Assembly: GCF_017354985.1 (NCBI RefSeq)
Contig: NZ_CP071501.1
Span: 391,501-455,500 of the forward strand
Source of the DNA: Shewanella cyperi
GTDB lineage: Bacteria > Pseudomonadota > Gammaproteobacteria > Enterobacterales > Shewanellaceae
Reading direction: 5' to 3'
Length of the DNA: 64,000 nt
Below the pieces are notes generated by a model. It ran no database searches, had not been told where the DNA came from, and saw nothing but the letters and a program-made list of their open reading frames with translations. Positions 50,329 to 61,916 of this stretch are shown here, in pieces. Position numbers and translations under genes: made by a program. Within the stretch, counting starts at the first letter, position 1; the number at the start of each line of letters is the position of its first letter.

Positions 50329-50768
50329 TAGAGGGCCTTTATTCTGGGTTGGCACTGGATGGGTAATCAGCGGGCATGATAAAGAAAGGGCGGCTGAATG
50401 GCAAAGTGACATGATTCTCCAGCTCGCTTATTTGCACTGGATTAGGCAGTAAGAGATGTGGATGCGGCAAATGCCGGGTTATGGTTATCTAGTCGATTAT
50501 GTGATCGAACCGCCATCAACGCATTGGTAACACTGGAAAATCTTCATAATACTATTGCCTTATACATTGGCTTGGAATAGATTAGCCGCCTGTTTGTAAT
50601 CTCACCTCTGTGTGGGCATGGATGAATCATTTAAGTCAGGATGGCTCCTTTCTTCTGCTGGTCCCAGCTTTTCAACATGTCAGTAATATTGGTGCAGTTG
50701 CCAACAAAAATTAGCTTTTAATACATAGCCGTTACTCTCTAGATTGGTTTCATTGAAAAGGAGATTAA
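50329..50768. other. AT-rich intergenic region, nothing firm
   Basis: About 440 bp. The part near 50330-50410 holds the leader of the minus-strand gene. The rest turns AT-rich and should include the promoter of the genes from 50769; AAAAGGAG at 50757-50763 is the ribosome site of the first one. No RNA gene or repeat seen. Confidence 0.4.
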
Positions 50769-51301
50769 ATGAAACTTAAGTATATTATGCTGTTGCTTGG
50801 CATGAGTTCTTTGTCATTGCATGCAGAACAAACAAGTCCCATTGACGGGGTTGACTATGTTGCCGCTGACTCTGCTAATTTATCAATACGCAATTTACCA
50901 ATGCGTAATTTATTCAGTGATAATGTCACTTAGAGCATTTATGGAGCGGGGTTTTCATTATCATATCTCTCCAATGGCTGCCAAGATCCTAGCTGAGTCT
51001 ATATTTAGATTAAAAGATGTGATTCATGGCTTTGTTAAGTATCGCGTCCCAGATGAATGACACTGACAATAAACTTGAAGTTAAGCGGAAACTTTGGTGC
51101 GTGTTGTTTTCATTTGCAGCTATATTGTTGGTAGCTGATAGGGAACAAAATTGGAATATACATTGGAATGCTCCCGGTAAAGGCTATGATAGCCAAGGGG
51201 AGTGTTGCAATGGTGTAAAAGGCAGATTAATGCCTATATATCAAATTCATACTATGTATGACAGTCAGACTCATACATGGTTGAATCAACAAACTGTTTA
51301 A
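50769..51301 (+). pseudogene. Probably broken secreted-protein gene
   Basis: Starts with strong AAAAGGAG and an ATG, reading a signal peptide (MKLKYIMLLLGMSSLSLHA) and 35 further residues to a TAG at 50931. The same frame continues sensibly after the TAG (SIYGAGFSLSYLSNGCQDP) to a TGA at 50991. Another frame from about 51026 to 51301 looks protein-like (NIHWNAPGKGYDSQGECCNG, then LMPIYQIHTMYDSQTHTWLN) but has no ribosome site. I read this as one AT-rich gene broken by a nonsense change and at least one frameshift. Alternative: a real 54-residue secreted peptide plus a separate small gene. Confidence 0.45.
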
Positions 51302-51317
51302 AATAAAGGAATATGTC

Positions 51318-51803
51318 ATGTTTAAAAAAATATCTATTATTATGTCCCTCGTTGCTGTCACTCTGTTGTCAGGTTGTGCTTCAGTACCTATGGCATCAAA
51401 TGATGAAGATAAGGCCGTTAAGGAATTCCAAAAACCACAAGATGGGAAAGCGGGCCTGTATATATATCGCAATACTTTTGTTGGCCAAGCGCTGAAGAAG
51501 AATGTGTACATTAATGGAAAATTGGTTGGCGAAACCGCAAATAAAACTTTTTTCTATAAAGAGCTGGCTCCTGGCGCCTACGAATTGGCAACTGAGTCTG
51601 AGTTCAGTGAAAACAATGCGAATCTGAAAGTTGAGCCAGGACAACTGTACTTTGTTGAGCAAAAGATCAAGATGGGCGTGTTTGTTGGTGGCGCGGCTCT
51701 GGAGCAGGTTGACAGTGAAACTGGCATGAAAAATGTGCTGCAGTGTAAGTTGGCGAAAGAGACTGACAAAGAGTTTTACCTGAAAAAGGCCACTACCAAC
51801 TGA
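51318..51803 (+). CDS. DUF2846-type lipoprotein
   Basis: A 161-residue lipoprotein, lipobox LLSGC (Cys20). The mature domain has GKAGLYIYRNTFVGQALKKNVYINGKLVGE (located at about 43-72), followed by FFYKELAPGAYELATES, the PEGA-like beta-sandwich pattern of DUF2846 proteins. ATAAAGGAATATGTC precedes the ATG. AT-rich like the broken gene just upstream, so both may share an origin. Role unknown. Confidence 0.8.
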   Translation: MFKKISIIMSLVAVTLLSGCASVPMASNDEDKAVKEFQKPQDGKAGLYIYRNTFVGQALKKNVYINGKLVGETANKTFFYKELAPGAYELATESEFSENNANLKVEPGQLYFVEQKIKMGVFVGGAALEQVDSETGMKNVLQCKLAKETDKEFYLKKATTN

Positions 51804-51828
51804 TTTAAAGGTAAGTTGGTGACGATAT

Positions 51829-51862
51829 AAAAATGCCAGGTTTACCTGGCATTTTTGTTTTT
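51829..51862. terminator. Shared terminator, lipoprotein and metalloprotease genes
   Basis: AAAAATGCCAGG-TTTA-CCTGGCATTTTTG, symmetric, between convergent genes. Confidence 0.9.
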
Positions 51863-51874
51863 TATCTGTAGTTG

Positions 51875-54802
51875 TTAAAAGATGACTGTCACTATGTCCG
51901 AACAATCGCTGCTGCCGGTGTTGCAGACCTGATAGTCGTAGCTGCCGGCGCCCTTGAGGTTGAGGTTGTCGGTGTAATCGCTGCCGGGAGCCGTCGCTAT
52001 CTTGGTGGCATTGCGAAGTATGTCCACATCACCGTTGTTCCCGCTCCAGGACAGGTCCACCTGTTGCACGCCCTTCACCTTGTAACCGCTGGCCGTCAGG
52101 CTTAAGCCGGTACCCAGAGTCGTGGTCGCGCTTGCCTCATTGGAATAGCCGGAATTGCCATTTTGGTTAAAGGCGCTGACGCGATACCAATATTGGGTAT
52201 TGGACGCCAACCCTGTGTCGCTGTAGCCGCTGCCATCCACACCCGTGGTGAAGATGCTCGCCCAGTTCACTCCATCCACAGAGCGCTCTACGCTATAGCC
52301 CAGTTCATCGTTGGCATTGTCGCTCCAGGACAAGTCTATCTGGCTGGCGGAGACCGAAGTGGCTGATAACGCTGTCGGCGACGCAGGCACAGCACCGCCG
52401 CTTTGGTTGTCGGTGCGAATATAGAGCAGGTCCAGATACAGGCTGTCGAGTGACAGGTGACCGACGCTCTGGTCGCTGTCACGGACACTGATTTGCACCT
52501 GACCGCTGAGGTTTGACGGCAGCGGAATGGATTGCGGGCCCTGATCGCTGCTGGGCAGTTGGGTCAGCAACACATCGGTAGCCGTGCTGCTGGTTAAATA
52601 CAGCCGCAGCTGATCGCCATCGCTGGATGCCGATTGCCAGCCGTCGAGCACCAAGGTGACGGCATTGCCGCTTTGGACATTGAAGCTCCAGCTGTGATCC
52701 AGATAGCTGTACCTGCTGGTCTTCCTGCCGCCGGACTCCCGCTCGGTAATGATTTCCAGCACACCGTCATCGCCCTGTAGATTGGCCAGACTGCCGCTTA
52801 CCGTGCCCGCCGCCGTGGTTTCGCTGCCGGCATATTGCAGCAGGAAGGGGGCGGGGGCCACCTCTATGGCCGGCAGTGTGGTCATGCCCGTGGCACCCAG
52901 ATTATCAGTGACCGTCAGCGTGGGGGTGAAACTGCCGGCCTGGCTATAGCTGTGGCTGGCAAAGCCTAAATTGCTACCGGAAGCACCGCTGCCATCACCA
53001 AAGTCCCATTGATAGCCGTTGATAGTGCCTGAGCTGTCCTGATCATGGGAGCCCGAACCATCGAAGTTGACAGTTAGCGGCGCTGTGCCGGAAAGCGCGT
53101 CGGCAGAGGCCACGGCGACCGGTGGCAGGTTTTGTACCTTCACCACCTGGCTGGCTTGGCCACTGAGGTTGTCATTGTCCGTGACCGTTAGTACCACAGT
53201 AAAATCACCGGGTGCCTGGTAGACATGGCTGACCTGAGCGCCACTGGCATTGGTGCCATCACCGAAGTCCCAGTCATAGCTCATGATAGTGCCATCACTG
53301 TCGTCCGAACCCGAGCCGTCAAAGTTTACGCTTAAAGGGGCGGGGCCCGGGGTGTAACTCAGGGCCATGGCGGCTGTGGGGGCGGCGGCAGTGCCGCCAT
53401 CGACCGCAGTTCCGCTGATGCTGTAACGGCCCAGACTGGCATAGTCCGTGTAGCCTGTGTCGAGGGGATCGCCCTTGCCTGTGCCATCCACCTTGACGAA
53501 ATAGTCTCCGGCGCTGGCCAGGGTGCCACTTAAGTTGGCGGTCAGGGCATCGAGCGGATTGCTGCTGGCCAGCAGATTGCCATTGGCATCATAGAGCTGG
53601 GCCAGAATATCCAGATTGGGGGCAAAGGGGGCGGGCTGCACATCGATACTGTAACTGCCTGCGCCGGCATGGAAGCGGAACAAGTCCACATCCTGACGGC
53701 TGTGGATAAGACCGCTGCCATCGAGGCTGAGGAGGCCATTGCTTGCGCTGGCATTCAGCGGCGTGGCAGTTGCCAGGCTGTTGCCGTGATCGTCGGCCAC
53801 CAAGGGCGCGCCGTAGGTTTGGATGCGGGCTATATCATCCTGGGTTTGGTTGGCGTTGAGGTATTCGCCCTTGCTCCATTGCACCAAGGCCTGGTAATAC
53901 CCCACCCCCATTATGGGGGCCCAGCCGGTGGCGCCACTGCCGTGGCCGGCATAGTAGGTGGCACCGCCAATCACTCCGTCGTGGCTCAGGCTGAGGTTAT
54001 GCCCCGCCTCGTGGGAGATGGCTTCCCCGGCACCCACCAAACTGGTGTTGAACACAAAGGCCGGTTTGTAATAGTCGCCCACATCATCAAATACCGTCAG
54101 GTAGGCAAAGCCGCCGCAGCCGCAACCGGCAAAGTTGTCCTTGGTGACCACCACCCGGGTTCCATAGACCTGATCCGACATGCTGCTGCGGGTAATGGCG
54201 TTGAGGCCCGGATCTTCGGTGGTGATATCCACGTTGAAGGGGGCATAGTCTTCGGCCACCTGGCGCCACATGTTCTGTATGTCCTGCAACTCTGATGTAC
54301 TGAAGGTGCTGGAGTCCGAGTCGCGGCTGTAGGGTGGCGAGACTATGGGATCGACGCCATAGGAGCTGTTCCAGGCCGTGCCTGTGGTGAGATGACCGTC
54401 GAAGTCCAGGTAAATCACCCGATTGGCGCCTGGGCGGCTGTGAAGATGGAAGGTGTCTTCCAACGGATAGGGGGCTTCCTGCAACAATTGGGCATCGGCC
54501 GGATCGGCAGCCTGAGGGAATTGATCCACATAGAAGGCGCGGCCCTTGGTATCGAGCCACAAACTGGCATCGCTGCGCAGCTCGCGGGCAAATTCATCCG
54601 GGCTCATGCCGTACCAGGCCGCCACCTCGGGCAGTTTGGCGCCCAAGGCCGCGATGGCCTGTTCGCCCTGGACTTTTGTGGGCAGTGACAGCTGAGGAAA
54701 GATGCGCTGATTCGGCGGGGGATTGGCACTGCTTACCGTCAGTGGCCACAGGCTGAGCCCAAGGAGCACCAATGTCGTCAAAGGCAGTGTCGAATACTTC
54801 AT
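51875..54802 (-). CDS. Secreted HEXXHXXXXXH metalloprotease with PKD and FN3 domains
   Basis: A 975-residue exported protease. Signal peptide about 1-25 (ends VSSAN). The zinc site is HEAGHNLSLSHD (H264, H268, H274), a metzincin-like spacing. A pre-peptidase C-terminal-type domain follows (about 325-460), then two PKD domains (about 469-646, each with W-DFGDG), a beta-sandwich region (about 650-790), a fibronectin type III domain (about 804-898) and a 75-residue terminal domain shared with the M4 protease. The start at 54802 is preferred over 54880 because the signal peptide begins there and GGGGAAG precedes it. Likely type II secreted; substrate unknown. Confidence 0.88.
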   Translation of the reverse strand: MKYSTLPLTTLVLLGLSLWPLTVSSANPPPNQRIFPQLSLPTKVQGEQAIAALGAKLPEVAAWYGMSPDEFARELRSDASLWLDTKGRAFYVDQFPQAADPADAQLLQEAPYPLEDTFHLHSRPGANRVIYLDFDGHLTTGTAWNSSYGVDPIVSPPYSRDSDSSTFSTSELQDIQNMWRQVAEDYAPFNVDITTEDPGLNAITRSSMSDQVYGTRVVVTKDNFAGCGCGGFAYLTVFDDVGDYYKPAFVFNTSLVGAGEAISHEAGHNLSLSHDGVIGGATYYAGHGSGATGWAPIMGVGYYQALVQWSKGEYLNANQTQDDIARIQTYGAPLVADDHGNSLATATPLNASASNGLLSLDGSGLIHSRQDVDLFRFHAGAGSYSIDVQPAPFAPNLDILAQLYDANGNLLASSNPLDALTANLSGTLASAGDYFVKVDGTGKGDPLDTGYTDYASLGRYSISGTAVDGGTAAAPTAAMALSYTPGPAPLSVNFDGSGSDDSDGTIMSYDWDFGDGTNASGAQVSHVYQAPGDFTVVLTVTDNDNLSGQASQVVKVQNLPPVAVASADALSGTAPLTVNFDGSGSHDQDSSGTINGYQWDFGDGSGASGSNLGFASHSYSQAGSFTPTLTVTDNLGATGMTTLPAIEVAPAPFLLQYAGSETTAAGTVSGSLANLQGDDGVLEIITERESGGRKTSRYSYLDHSWSFNVQSGNAVTLVLDGWQSASSDGDQLRLYLTSSTATDVLLTQLPSSDQGPQSIPLPSNLSGQVQISVRDSDQSVGHLSLDSLYLDLLYIRTDNQSGGAVPASPTALSATSVSASQIDLSWSDNANDELGYSVERSVDGVNWASIFTTGVDGSGYSDTGLASNTQYWYRVSAFNQNGNSGYSNEASATTTLGTGLSLTASGYKVKGVQQVDLSWSGNNGDVDILRNATKIATAPGSDYTDNLNLKGAGSYDYQVCNTGSSDCSDIVTVIF

Positions 54803-55073
54803 GGCGCTTCCCCCAATTAGATGCCCAAATAGCTGCCCCAAGAGATGCTGGCAGCAATTTGAGAATAGCCTAAAAAACACCCAGCTCTAACCTCGATATA
54901 GCGTCAAAGCCTCGTCAGTCAAGGGCTGGCGTCCAGTAACGTCTTTTTACACAGTGGTTTATGGTGAGGCGTGCTTGCTAAAAAACTCACCCTTGTTGCT
55001 GAATTGCTGCCGACTGGACAGCAAACTGGTGCTCACGGACAATAGGCCTGCGCATTCAAGGCAAGGAAACCCA

Positions 55074-55364
55074 ATGAAGCCCTCCAAGGTCGATCGCAAC
55101 AAGCTGCAAACGCTGACGGATTTACCCAATGTCGGCGAGGCCACCGCCGCCGATCTGCGTCTGCTGGGGATAGATAAACCCGAGCAGCTATGTGGCAAAG
55201 ATCCCTTCACCCTCTACATCGAACTCTGTGATTTGACCGGGGTACGCCACGACCCCTGTGTGCTGGATGTGTTTATGTCGCTCACCAGCTTTATGGATGG
55301 CGGACCTGCCTTGCCCTGGTGGGATTTTACCGCCGAGCGCAAGGCCAAAATGCCGCGCATTTAA
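55074..55364 (+). CDS. Helix-hairpin-helix protein (Cdd1-like)
   Basis: A 96-residue protein. LTDLPNVGEATAADLRLLGIDKPEQL (located at about 14-39) is a helix-hairpin-helix, usually a DNA-binding unit, and the remainder (DPFTLYIELCDLTGVRHDPCVLDVFMS) fits the Cdd1/pathogenicity-locus family. Start ATG has AAGGAAACCCA upstream; a longer frame back to 54954 is not supported. Family function unclear despite the name. Confidence 0.82.
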   Translation: MKPSKVDRNKLQTLTDLPNVGEATAADLRLLGIDKPEQLCGKDPFTLYIELCDLTGVRHDPCVLDVFMSLTSFMDGGPALPWWDFTAERKAKMPRI

Positions 55365-55365
55365 G

Positions 55366-55395
55366 ATAAAAAAGCCCGCACACTGCGGGCTTTTC
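55366..55395. terminator. Terminator after the helix-hairpin-helix gene
   Basis: AAAAAAGCCCGCA-CAC-TGCGGGCTTTTC, immediately after the stop codon. Confidence 0.88.
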
Positions 55396-55439
55396 AATGG
55401 TTGGAGCCTGCCTGGAAGGCAGATACTCAGGCAATAAAC

Positions 55440-55760
55440 TTATTCGGCAACCGCCACGGTTTCGCTGTGATCCTGCAGCACCTCGGCGACCCGGATGCGA
55501 TAGGATTCAAACAGGCAGGGCACTATGCCGGATTCGGCGGCTATGCTGTGTGCCATCTGATTGCGCCACTGGGTGATGGAGGCCAGATCTTCCCAGAATG
55601 ACAGGCTGAGCACCTTGCCTTCGTCGGTCAGACTTTGAAAACGCTCAATGGAAATCAGGCCCTTGCGACCTTCCAGATGCTTGCGCATCTCTTCGGCCAC
55701 GTGCAGGTATTCTGCTTTGCCTTCCGGCGTGGGTATCACTTCGAAAATCACGGCTATCAT
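55440..55760 (-). CDS. ABM-domain protein (antibiotic biosynthesis monooxygenase family)
   Basis: A 106-residue ferredoxin-like protein. IAVIFEVIPTPEGKAEYLHVAEEM, GLISIERFQSL and LSLSFWEDLASITQW are the family pattern. Start has AAAAAAGGAGCATTCC upstream. Reaction unknown; many such proteins bind heme or quinones or have no known activity. Not closely similar to the ABM protein at 36799. Confidence 0.8.
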   Translation of the reverse strand: MIAVIFEVIPTPEGKAEYLHVAEEMRKHLEGRKGLISIERFQSLTDEGKVLSLSFWEDLASITQWRNQMAHSIAAESGIVPCLFESYRIRVAEVLQDHSETVAVAE

Positions 55761-55861
55761 GGAATGCTCCTTTTTTCAGACAGACAAAGACTAGCCTATC
55801 TGCTGGCTTAAGGCACTCAAGGAAAAGGTTTTATTCTGAATTTGTGAGCCGGTAATGGCTT

Positions 55862-55890
55862 AAAGCAAGACCCCGGCCTTGGCCGGGGTC
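55862..55890 (-). terminator. Terminator after fre
   Basis: GACCCCGGCC-AA-GGCCGGGGTC on the minus strand, followed by TTGCTTTAAG, shortly after the fre stop codon. Confidence 0.8.
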
Positions 55891-55896
55891 TGAAGA

Positions 55897-56595
55897 TCAC
55901 TTGATAAAGGCGAAGGCATCACCGTAGAGGTGTTGTTCTTCCACCCCCATTTCACGGAATTGCTCCCGGGCGGCGCCGACCATGTTGAAACGACCGGCAA
56001 TATAGATGTCGTAGCCAACCAGGCTGATAAAGTCGGCCTTGATCTGTGCCAGCAGGTTGTTGGTCTTGCCATCCCAATCTTCGGCGGCCTCTTCGATGAC
56101 GGGTACCAGATGCAGCCAGGGGAAGTTGTTGTGCCACTCGCGGGCGATGGACTCATAGTACATGGCATCGCGGGTGCGGCAACCCCAATAGAGCATGGTT
56201 TCAATTTCTTGTCCCAGGCTTATCTGGCGCTCCACCAGGCTCTTGATGTAAGAGAAGCCGGTGCCGCCGGCCACCATCAGCCTGGGTCTGTGGCTCTCTT
56301 CCCGCAGGAAGGCTTCGCCGCCCGGCGCTTCAATGTCTATGTGAGTCGAGTTCTGCAACCGCTCCACCACCTGCATCGGATAGCTTTCGGTGATGGCGGC
56401 TCCTATGTGCAGCTCCAGCTGTTCGGCACCCGGGGCAGAGGCGATGGAAAAGGGGCGCTTGTCCTGCTCTCCCATGACGACACACAGGTATTGGCCTGCC
56501 TTGAACTCCAGCGGAGTCTCGGGGCTGAGGATCACCTGGTAGACGGCGTCATTGAAGGGGGTGACGCGCTCGATTCTGCAACGGATGCTGTTCAT
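55897..56595 (-). CDS. fre: NAD(P)H-flavin reductase
   Basis: A 232-residue reductase that reduces free flavins with NAD(P)H (E. coli Fre 233). RPFSIASAP (about 52-60) is the flavin-binding R-x-Y/F-S-I/L motif and MVAGGTGFSYIKSLVE (about 106-121) the nucleotide-binding motif; WGCRTRDAMYY follows. It lies 45 bp downstream of ubiD on the same strand. UbiD needs prenylated FMN, so the pairing makes sense: Fre can supply reduced flavin to the UbiX step. That link is inference. Confidence 0.94.
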   Translation of the reverse strand: MNSIRCRIERVTPFNDAVYQVILSPETPLEFKAGQYLCVVMGEQDKRPFSIASAPGAEQLELHIGAAITESYPMQVVERLQNSTHIDIEAPGGEAFLREESHRPRLMVAGGTGFSYIKSLVERQISLGQEIETMLYWGCRTRDAMYYESIAREWHNNFPWLHLVPVIEEAAEDWDGKTNNLLAQIKADFISLVGYDIYIAGRFNMVGAAREQFREMGVEEQHLYGDAFAFIK

Positions 56596-56640
56596 CTGGT
56601 TTCTCTATACCTCTTCGGGTGTTTTTATGCTGTTGGCTGA

Positions 56641-58122
56641 TTATAGGGTAGGGCTGTCGTCTATGCCCAATTGGTCCCAGATCTCGTCAACCTTTTGTTT
56701 AACCTGGGGATCCATGACTATTGGCGTACCCCATTCCCGCTGGGTTTCTCCGGGCCACTTGTTGGTGGCATCCAGGCCCATCTTGGAGCCCAGGCCCGCA
56801 ACCGGCGAGGCGAAGTCCAGATAGTCTATGGGGGTGTTGTCCACCATCAGGGTGTCGCGAATGGGATCCATACGGGTGGTGATGGCCCAGATCACGTCCT
56901 GCCAGTCCCGGCAATTGACGTCATCATCCACCACCACGATAAACTTGGTGTACATAAACTGGCGCAGGAAGGACCAGGCGCCCATCATTACCCGCTTGGC
57001 ATGGCCCGGGTACTGTTTGCGGATGGAAATCACCGCCATCCGGTAGGAACAACCCTCGGGTGGCAGATAAAAATCAACGATTTCAGGGTACTGCTTACGC
57101 AGTATCGGCACAAATACCTCGTTCAGCGCCACCCCCAGCATGGCGGGCTCATCCGGTGGCCGCCCCGTGTAGGTGCTGTGGTAGATGGCGTCTTTCCTGT
57201 GACTGATGTGGGTCACGGTAAACACGGGGAAACTGTCGGTCTCGTTGTAGTAGCCGGTGTGATCGCCGTAGGGGCCTTCCTCGGCCATCTCGCCGGGAGC
57301 TATGTAACCCTCGAGGATGATCTCGCTGGTGGCCGGCACTTCCAGATCGCAAGAGAGGGCCTTGACCACTTCGGTGCGCTCGCCCCGCAGCAGTCCGGCA
57401 AAGGCATATTCGCTCATGCTGTCCGGCACCGGAGTGACGGCGCCGAGAATGGTGACGGGATCGCTGCCCAAGGCCACCACCACAGGGTAGTTTTCACCTG
57501 GGTGCTGTTCCTGGAAATCCTTGAAGTCGAGGGCGCCGCCACGGTGTGACAGCCAGCGCATGATGAGCTTGTTCTTGCCCAGCAGCTGCTGGCGGTAGAT
57601 CCCCAGATTCTGGCGTTTCTGCCGAGGGCCCTTGGTGATGGTCAGACCCCAGGTCATCAGGGGGGCCACATCGCCGGGCCAGCAATGCTGAATGGGCAGC
57701 TTGGTCAGATCCACCGCATCGCCGGTCAGGATCACTTCCTGACAGGGGGCCTTGCTGACGGTTTTGGCTGGCATATTGAGCGCCTGCTTGAACAGCGGCA
57801 GTTTGGACAGGGCATCCTTGAAACCCCGCGGTGGCTCGGGCTCTTTCAAAAAGGCCAACAGCTCACCCACTTCCCTTAGCGCCAGCGGATCTTCCTTGCC
57901 CAGGGCCATGGCGACCCGTTTTGGGGTACCGAACAGGTTGGCCAACACAGGCATACTGTGGCCCTTGGGCTGTTCAAACAGCAGCGCCGGGCCGCCTGCA
58001 CGCAGCACCCGGTCGCAAATCTCGGTCATTTCGAGATGAGGATCCACCGGATAGCTGACGCGCTTCAACTCACCGTTCGCTTCCAGGTGCGCGATGAAGC
58101 TGCGTAAATCCTTAAAACTCAT
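56641..58122 (-). CDS. ubiD: 3-octaprenyl-4-hydroxybenzoate decarboxylase
   Basis: A 493-residue decarboxylase of ubiquinone synthesis that uses prenylated FMN. It begins [20 protein letters not shown]; the prFMN/Mn-binding blocks [19 protein letters not shown] (about 173-191) and the catalytic acid region [13 protein letters not shown] (about 279-291) are present. Length matches E. coli UbiD (497). Cotranscribed with fre. Together with ubiA at 48865 this gives two early ubiquinone steps in the window. Confidence 0.96.
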   Translation of the reverse strand: MSFKDLRSFIAHLEANGELKRVSYPVDPHLEMTEICDRVLRAGGPALLFEQPKGHSMPVLANLFGTPKRVAMALGKEDPLALREVGELLAFLKEPEPPRGFKDALSKLPLFKQALNMPAKTVSKAPCQEVILTGDAVDLTKLPIQHCWPGDVAPLMTWGLTITKGPRQKRQNLGIYRQQLLGKNKLIMRWLSHRGGALDFKDFQEQHPGENYPVVVALGSDPVTILGAVTPVPDSMSEYAFAGLLRGERTEVVKALSCDLEVPATSEIILEGYIAPGEMAEEGPYGDHTGYYNETDSFPVFTVTHISHRKDAIYHSTYTGRPPDEPAMLGVALNEVFVPILRKQYPEIVDFYLPPEGCSYRMAVISIRKQYPGHAKRVMMGAWSFLRQFMYTKFIVVVDDDVNCRDWQDVIWAITTRMDPIRDTLMVDNTPIDYLDFASPVAGLGSKMGLDATNKWPGETQREWGTPIVMDPQVKQKVDEIWDQLGIDDSPTL

Positions 58123-58229
58123 TTGGAAATGGCCTCTGTTTGCAAAACCTTCAAGTGGCGCGCACTATATCATTAATGGCCCCCGGCGAAAACCATGGCC
58201 GGGGCACGCCCGCGGGTGGGGAGGCCGAA

Positions 58230-58754
58230 ATGAAACATCCGATATTGACAGTAATTTGCTTGTTGGGAACCTTGTTTGTCTGCACATCCCTGGCGGCCAA
58301 TTCACCGGAGGCCGGCAGCGAGCACAGGGGCGAAAAGCACCTGGGCACCAACCGGGTCTGGGATGAGGTCCACTGGGGGGACGAGCACAGACACAGGGGC
58401 CATAGGCATCACAGGAGTGGTTGGCGCTACGGCATCAATCTGGGCTGGTATTGGAGTAACTACCCCTGGCGCTACGATCCCTGGCGTTCGTCATGGCCCT
58501 ATTGGGAAAATGACCTCTATATAGATCCCAGAGTGCTTACCTATCCGCAGCCCAGTGAGCCGCTGCCCAGTTATCCCGCCCCGGAACGACGCACTTTGGG
58601 ACCCATTGAGCGGGTGGAAGGACGCGACAGTCTGCCCGCCAACGCCAGGGTGAGGATAGTCGATGGCCAGCCTCTGTACGAATGGGAAGGTATCTACTAC
58701 CGCTACGACTGGGTCAGCGAACAATATCTGCCGGTGCCGCAGGAACAGCCATAA
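58230..58754 (+). CDS. Secreted His/Trp/Tyr-rich protein, unknown function
   Basis: A 174-residue protein with a signal peptide (cleavage near SLAANS, residue 23). A segment HWGDEHRHRGHRHHRSGWRY (about 48-67) is dense in His and Arg and could bind metal. It is followed by Trp/Tyr/Pro-rich sequence (WYWSNYPWRYDPWRSSWPYW) and a C-terminal domain ending EWEGIYYRYDWVSEQYLPV, which resembles a small beta module found in periplasmic proteins. Start at 58230 has GGGGAGGCC upstream. No named family assigned with confidence. Confidence 0.7.
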   Translation: MKHPILTVICLLGTLFVCTSLAANSPEAGSEHRGEKHLGTNRVWDEVHWGDEHRHRGHRHHRSGWRYGINLGWYWSNYPWRYDPWRSSWPYWENDLYIDPRVLTYPQPSEPLPSYPAPERRTLGPIERVEGRDSLPANARVRIVDGQPLYEWEGIYYRYDWVSEQYLPVPQEQP

Positions 58755-58773
58755 GCCCGTATATCCTCCAAAG

Positions 58774-58804
58774 AAAAAGGCGCCATTGTGGGCGCCTTTT
58801 TTGT
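58774..58804. terminator. Shared terminator between convergent genes
   Basis: AAAAAGGCGCC-CATTGTG-GGCGCCTTTTTTG-type hairpin, between the His-rich protein gene and the M4 protease gene. Confidence 0.88.
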
Positions 58805-58818
58805 CTGCCAAGCAGGTT

Positions 58819-61326
<2,508 letters not shown>

Positions 61327-61450
61327 CTAATGCACTAAAATTTAGGCATTATTTGAGGTTTTTATGCTGCTTTGGTGTTGGTTTTGAGTCAAAGCTCTGG
61401 TGTGGTAGCGCTTTTGAGGGGCCATGCCTGCACTATGGCCGGCCATTGGG

Positions 61451-61831
61451 TCAGCGGTAGCTGATTTTCATGGCGATCAGTGGCTCACGGGAGCCCTTTT
61501 CAGCCTTGAGTCGGTCCAGATAATCCTGCCACAGCTGCTGCTGGTGGCTTGCCAAGTGATGCAACACCTGCCAGGAATAGAGGCCGGTATTGTGGCCATC
61601 GTCGAATACCAACTTGACCGCATAATTGCCCACGGGCTCAATCGCACTGATATTGACGTCTTTCTTGTGGGTAACCAGCACGGGCTGGCCATGGCCGTGT
61701 ACCTCGGCCGAGGGGGAGTGAACCCGCAGAAACTCGCAGCTCAGTTCAAAACTGCTGCCGTCATCAAAACCGATTTCCAGCAACCTGGACTTACGTTTCA
61801 GCTTGAGTGAGGTGACTGTGGGACTGTTCAT
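61451..61831 (-). CDS. DUF971-domain protein
   Basis: A 126-residue protein. VTSLKLKRKSRLLEIGFDDGSSFELSCEFLRVHSPSAEV (located at about 5-43) and VGNYAVKLVFDDGHNTGLYSW are the DUF971 pattern, the same fold as the N-terminal domain of gamma-butyrobetaine hydroxylase. It often occurs near iron-sulfur (Mrp/ApbC-type) genes in other genomes; none is nearby here. Start at 61831 has AGGAGATCAA upstream. Function unknown. Confidence 0.85.
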   Translation of the reverse strand: MNSPTVTSLKLKRKSRLLEIGFDDGSSFELSCEFLRVHSPSAEVHGHGQPVLVTHKKDVNISAIEPVGNYAVKLVFDDGHNTGLYSWQVLHHLASHQQQLWQDYLDRLKAEKGSREPLIAMKISYR

Positions 61832-61864
61832 TTGATCTCCTGTGTGTTCCTGCTCATTGTAAGC

Positions 61865-61904
61865 CCAAGCGCCGGACAAGAGCAGGGCCTTATCCGGCGC
61901 TTGG
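61865..61904. other. Large perfect-type hairpin between two genes
   Basis: Arms CCAAGCGCCGGACAAG and CTTATCCGGCGCTTGG pair over 16 positions with one mismatch around an 8-nt loop. It starts 12 bp after the amidohydrolase stop and ends 33 bp before the DUF971 start. No T-run follows on either strand, so it may be a processing or stabilising hairpin rather than a clean terminator. Confidence 0.6.
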
Positions 61905-61916
61905 ACACAACCGGGC

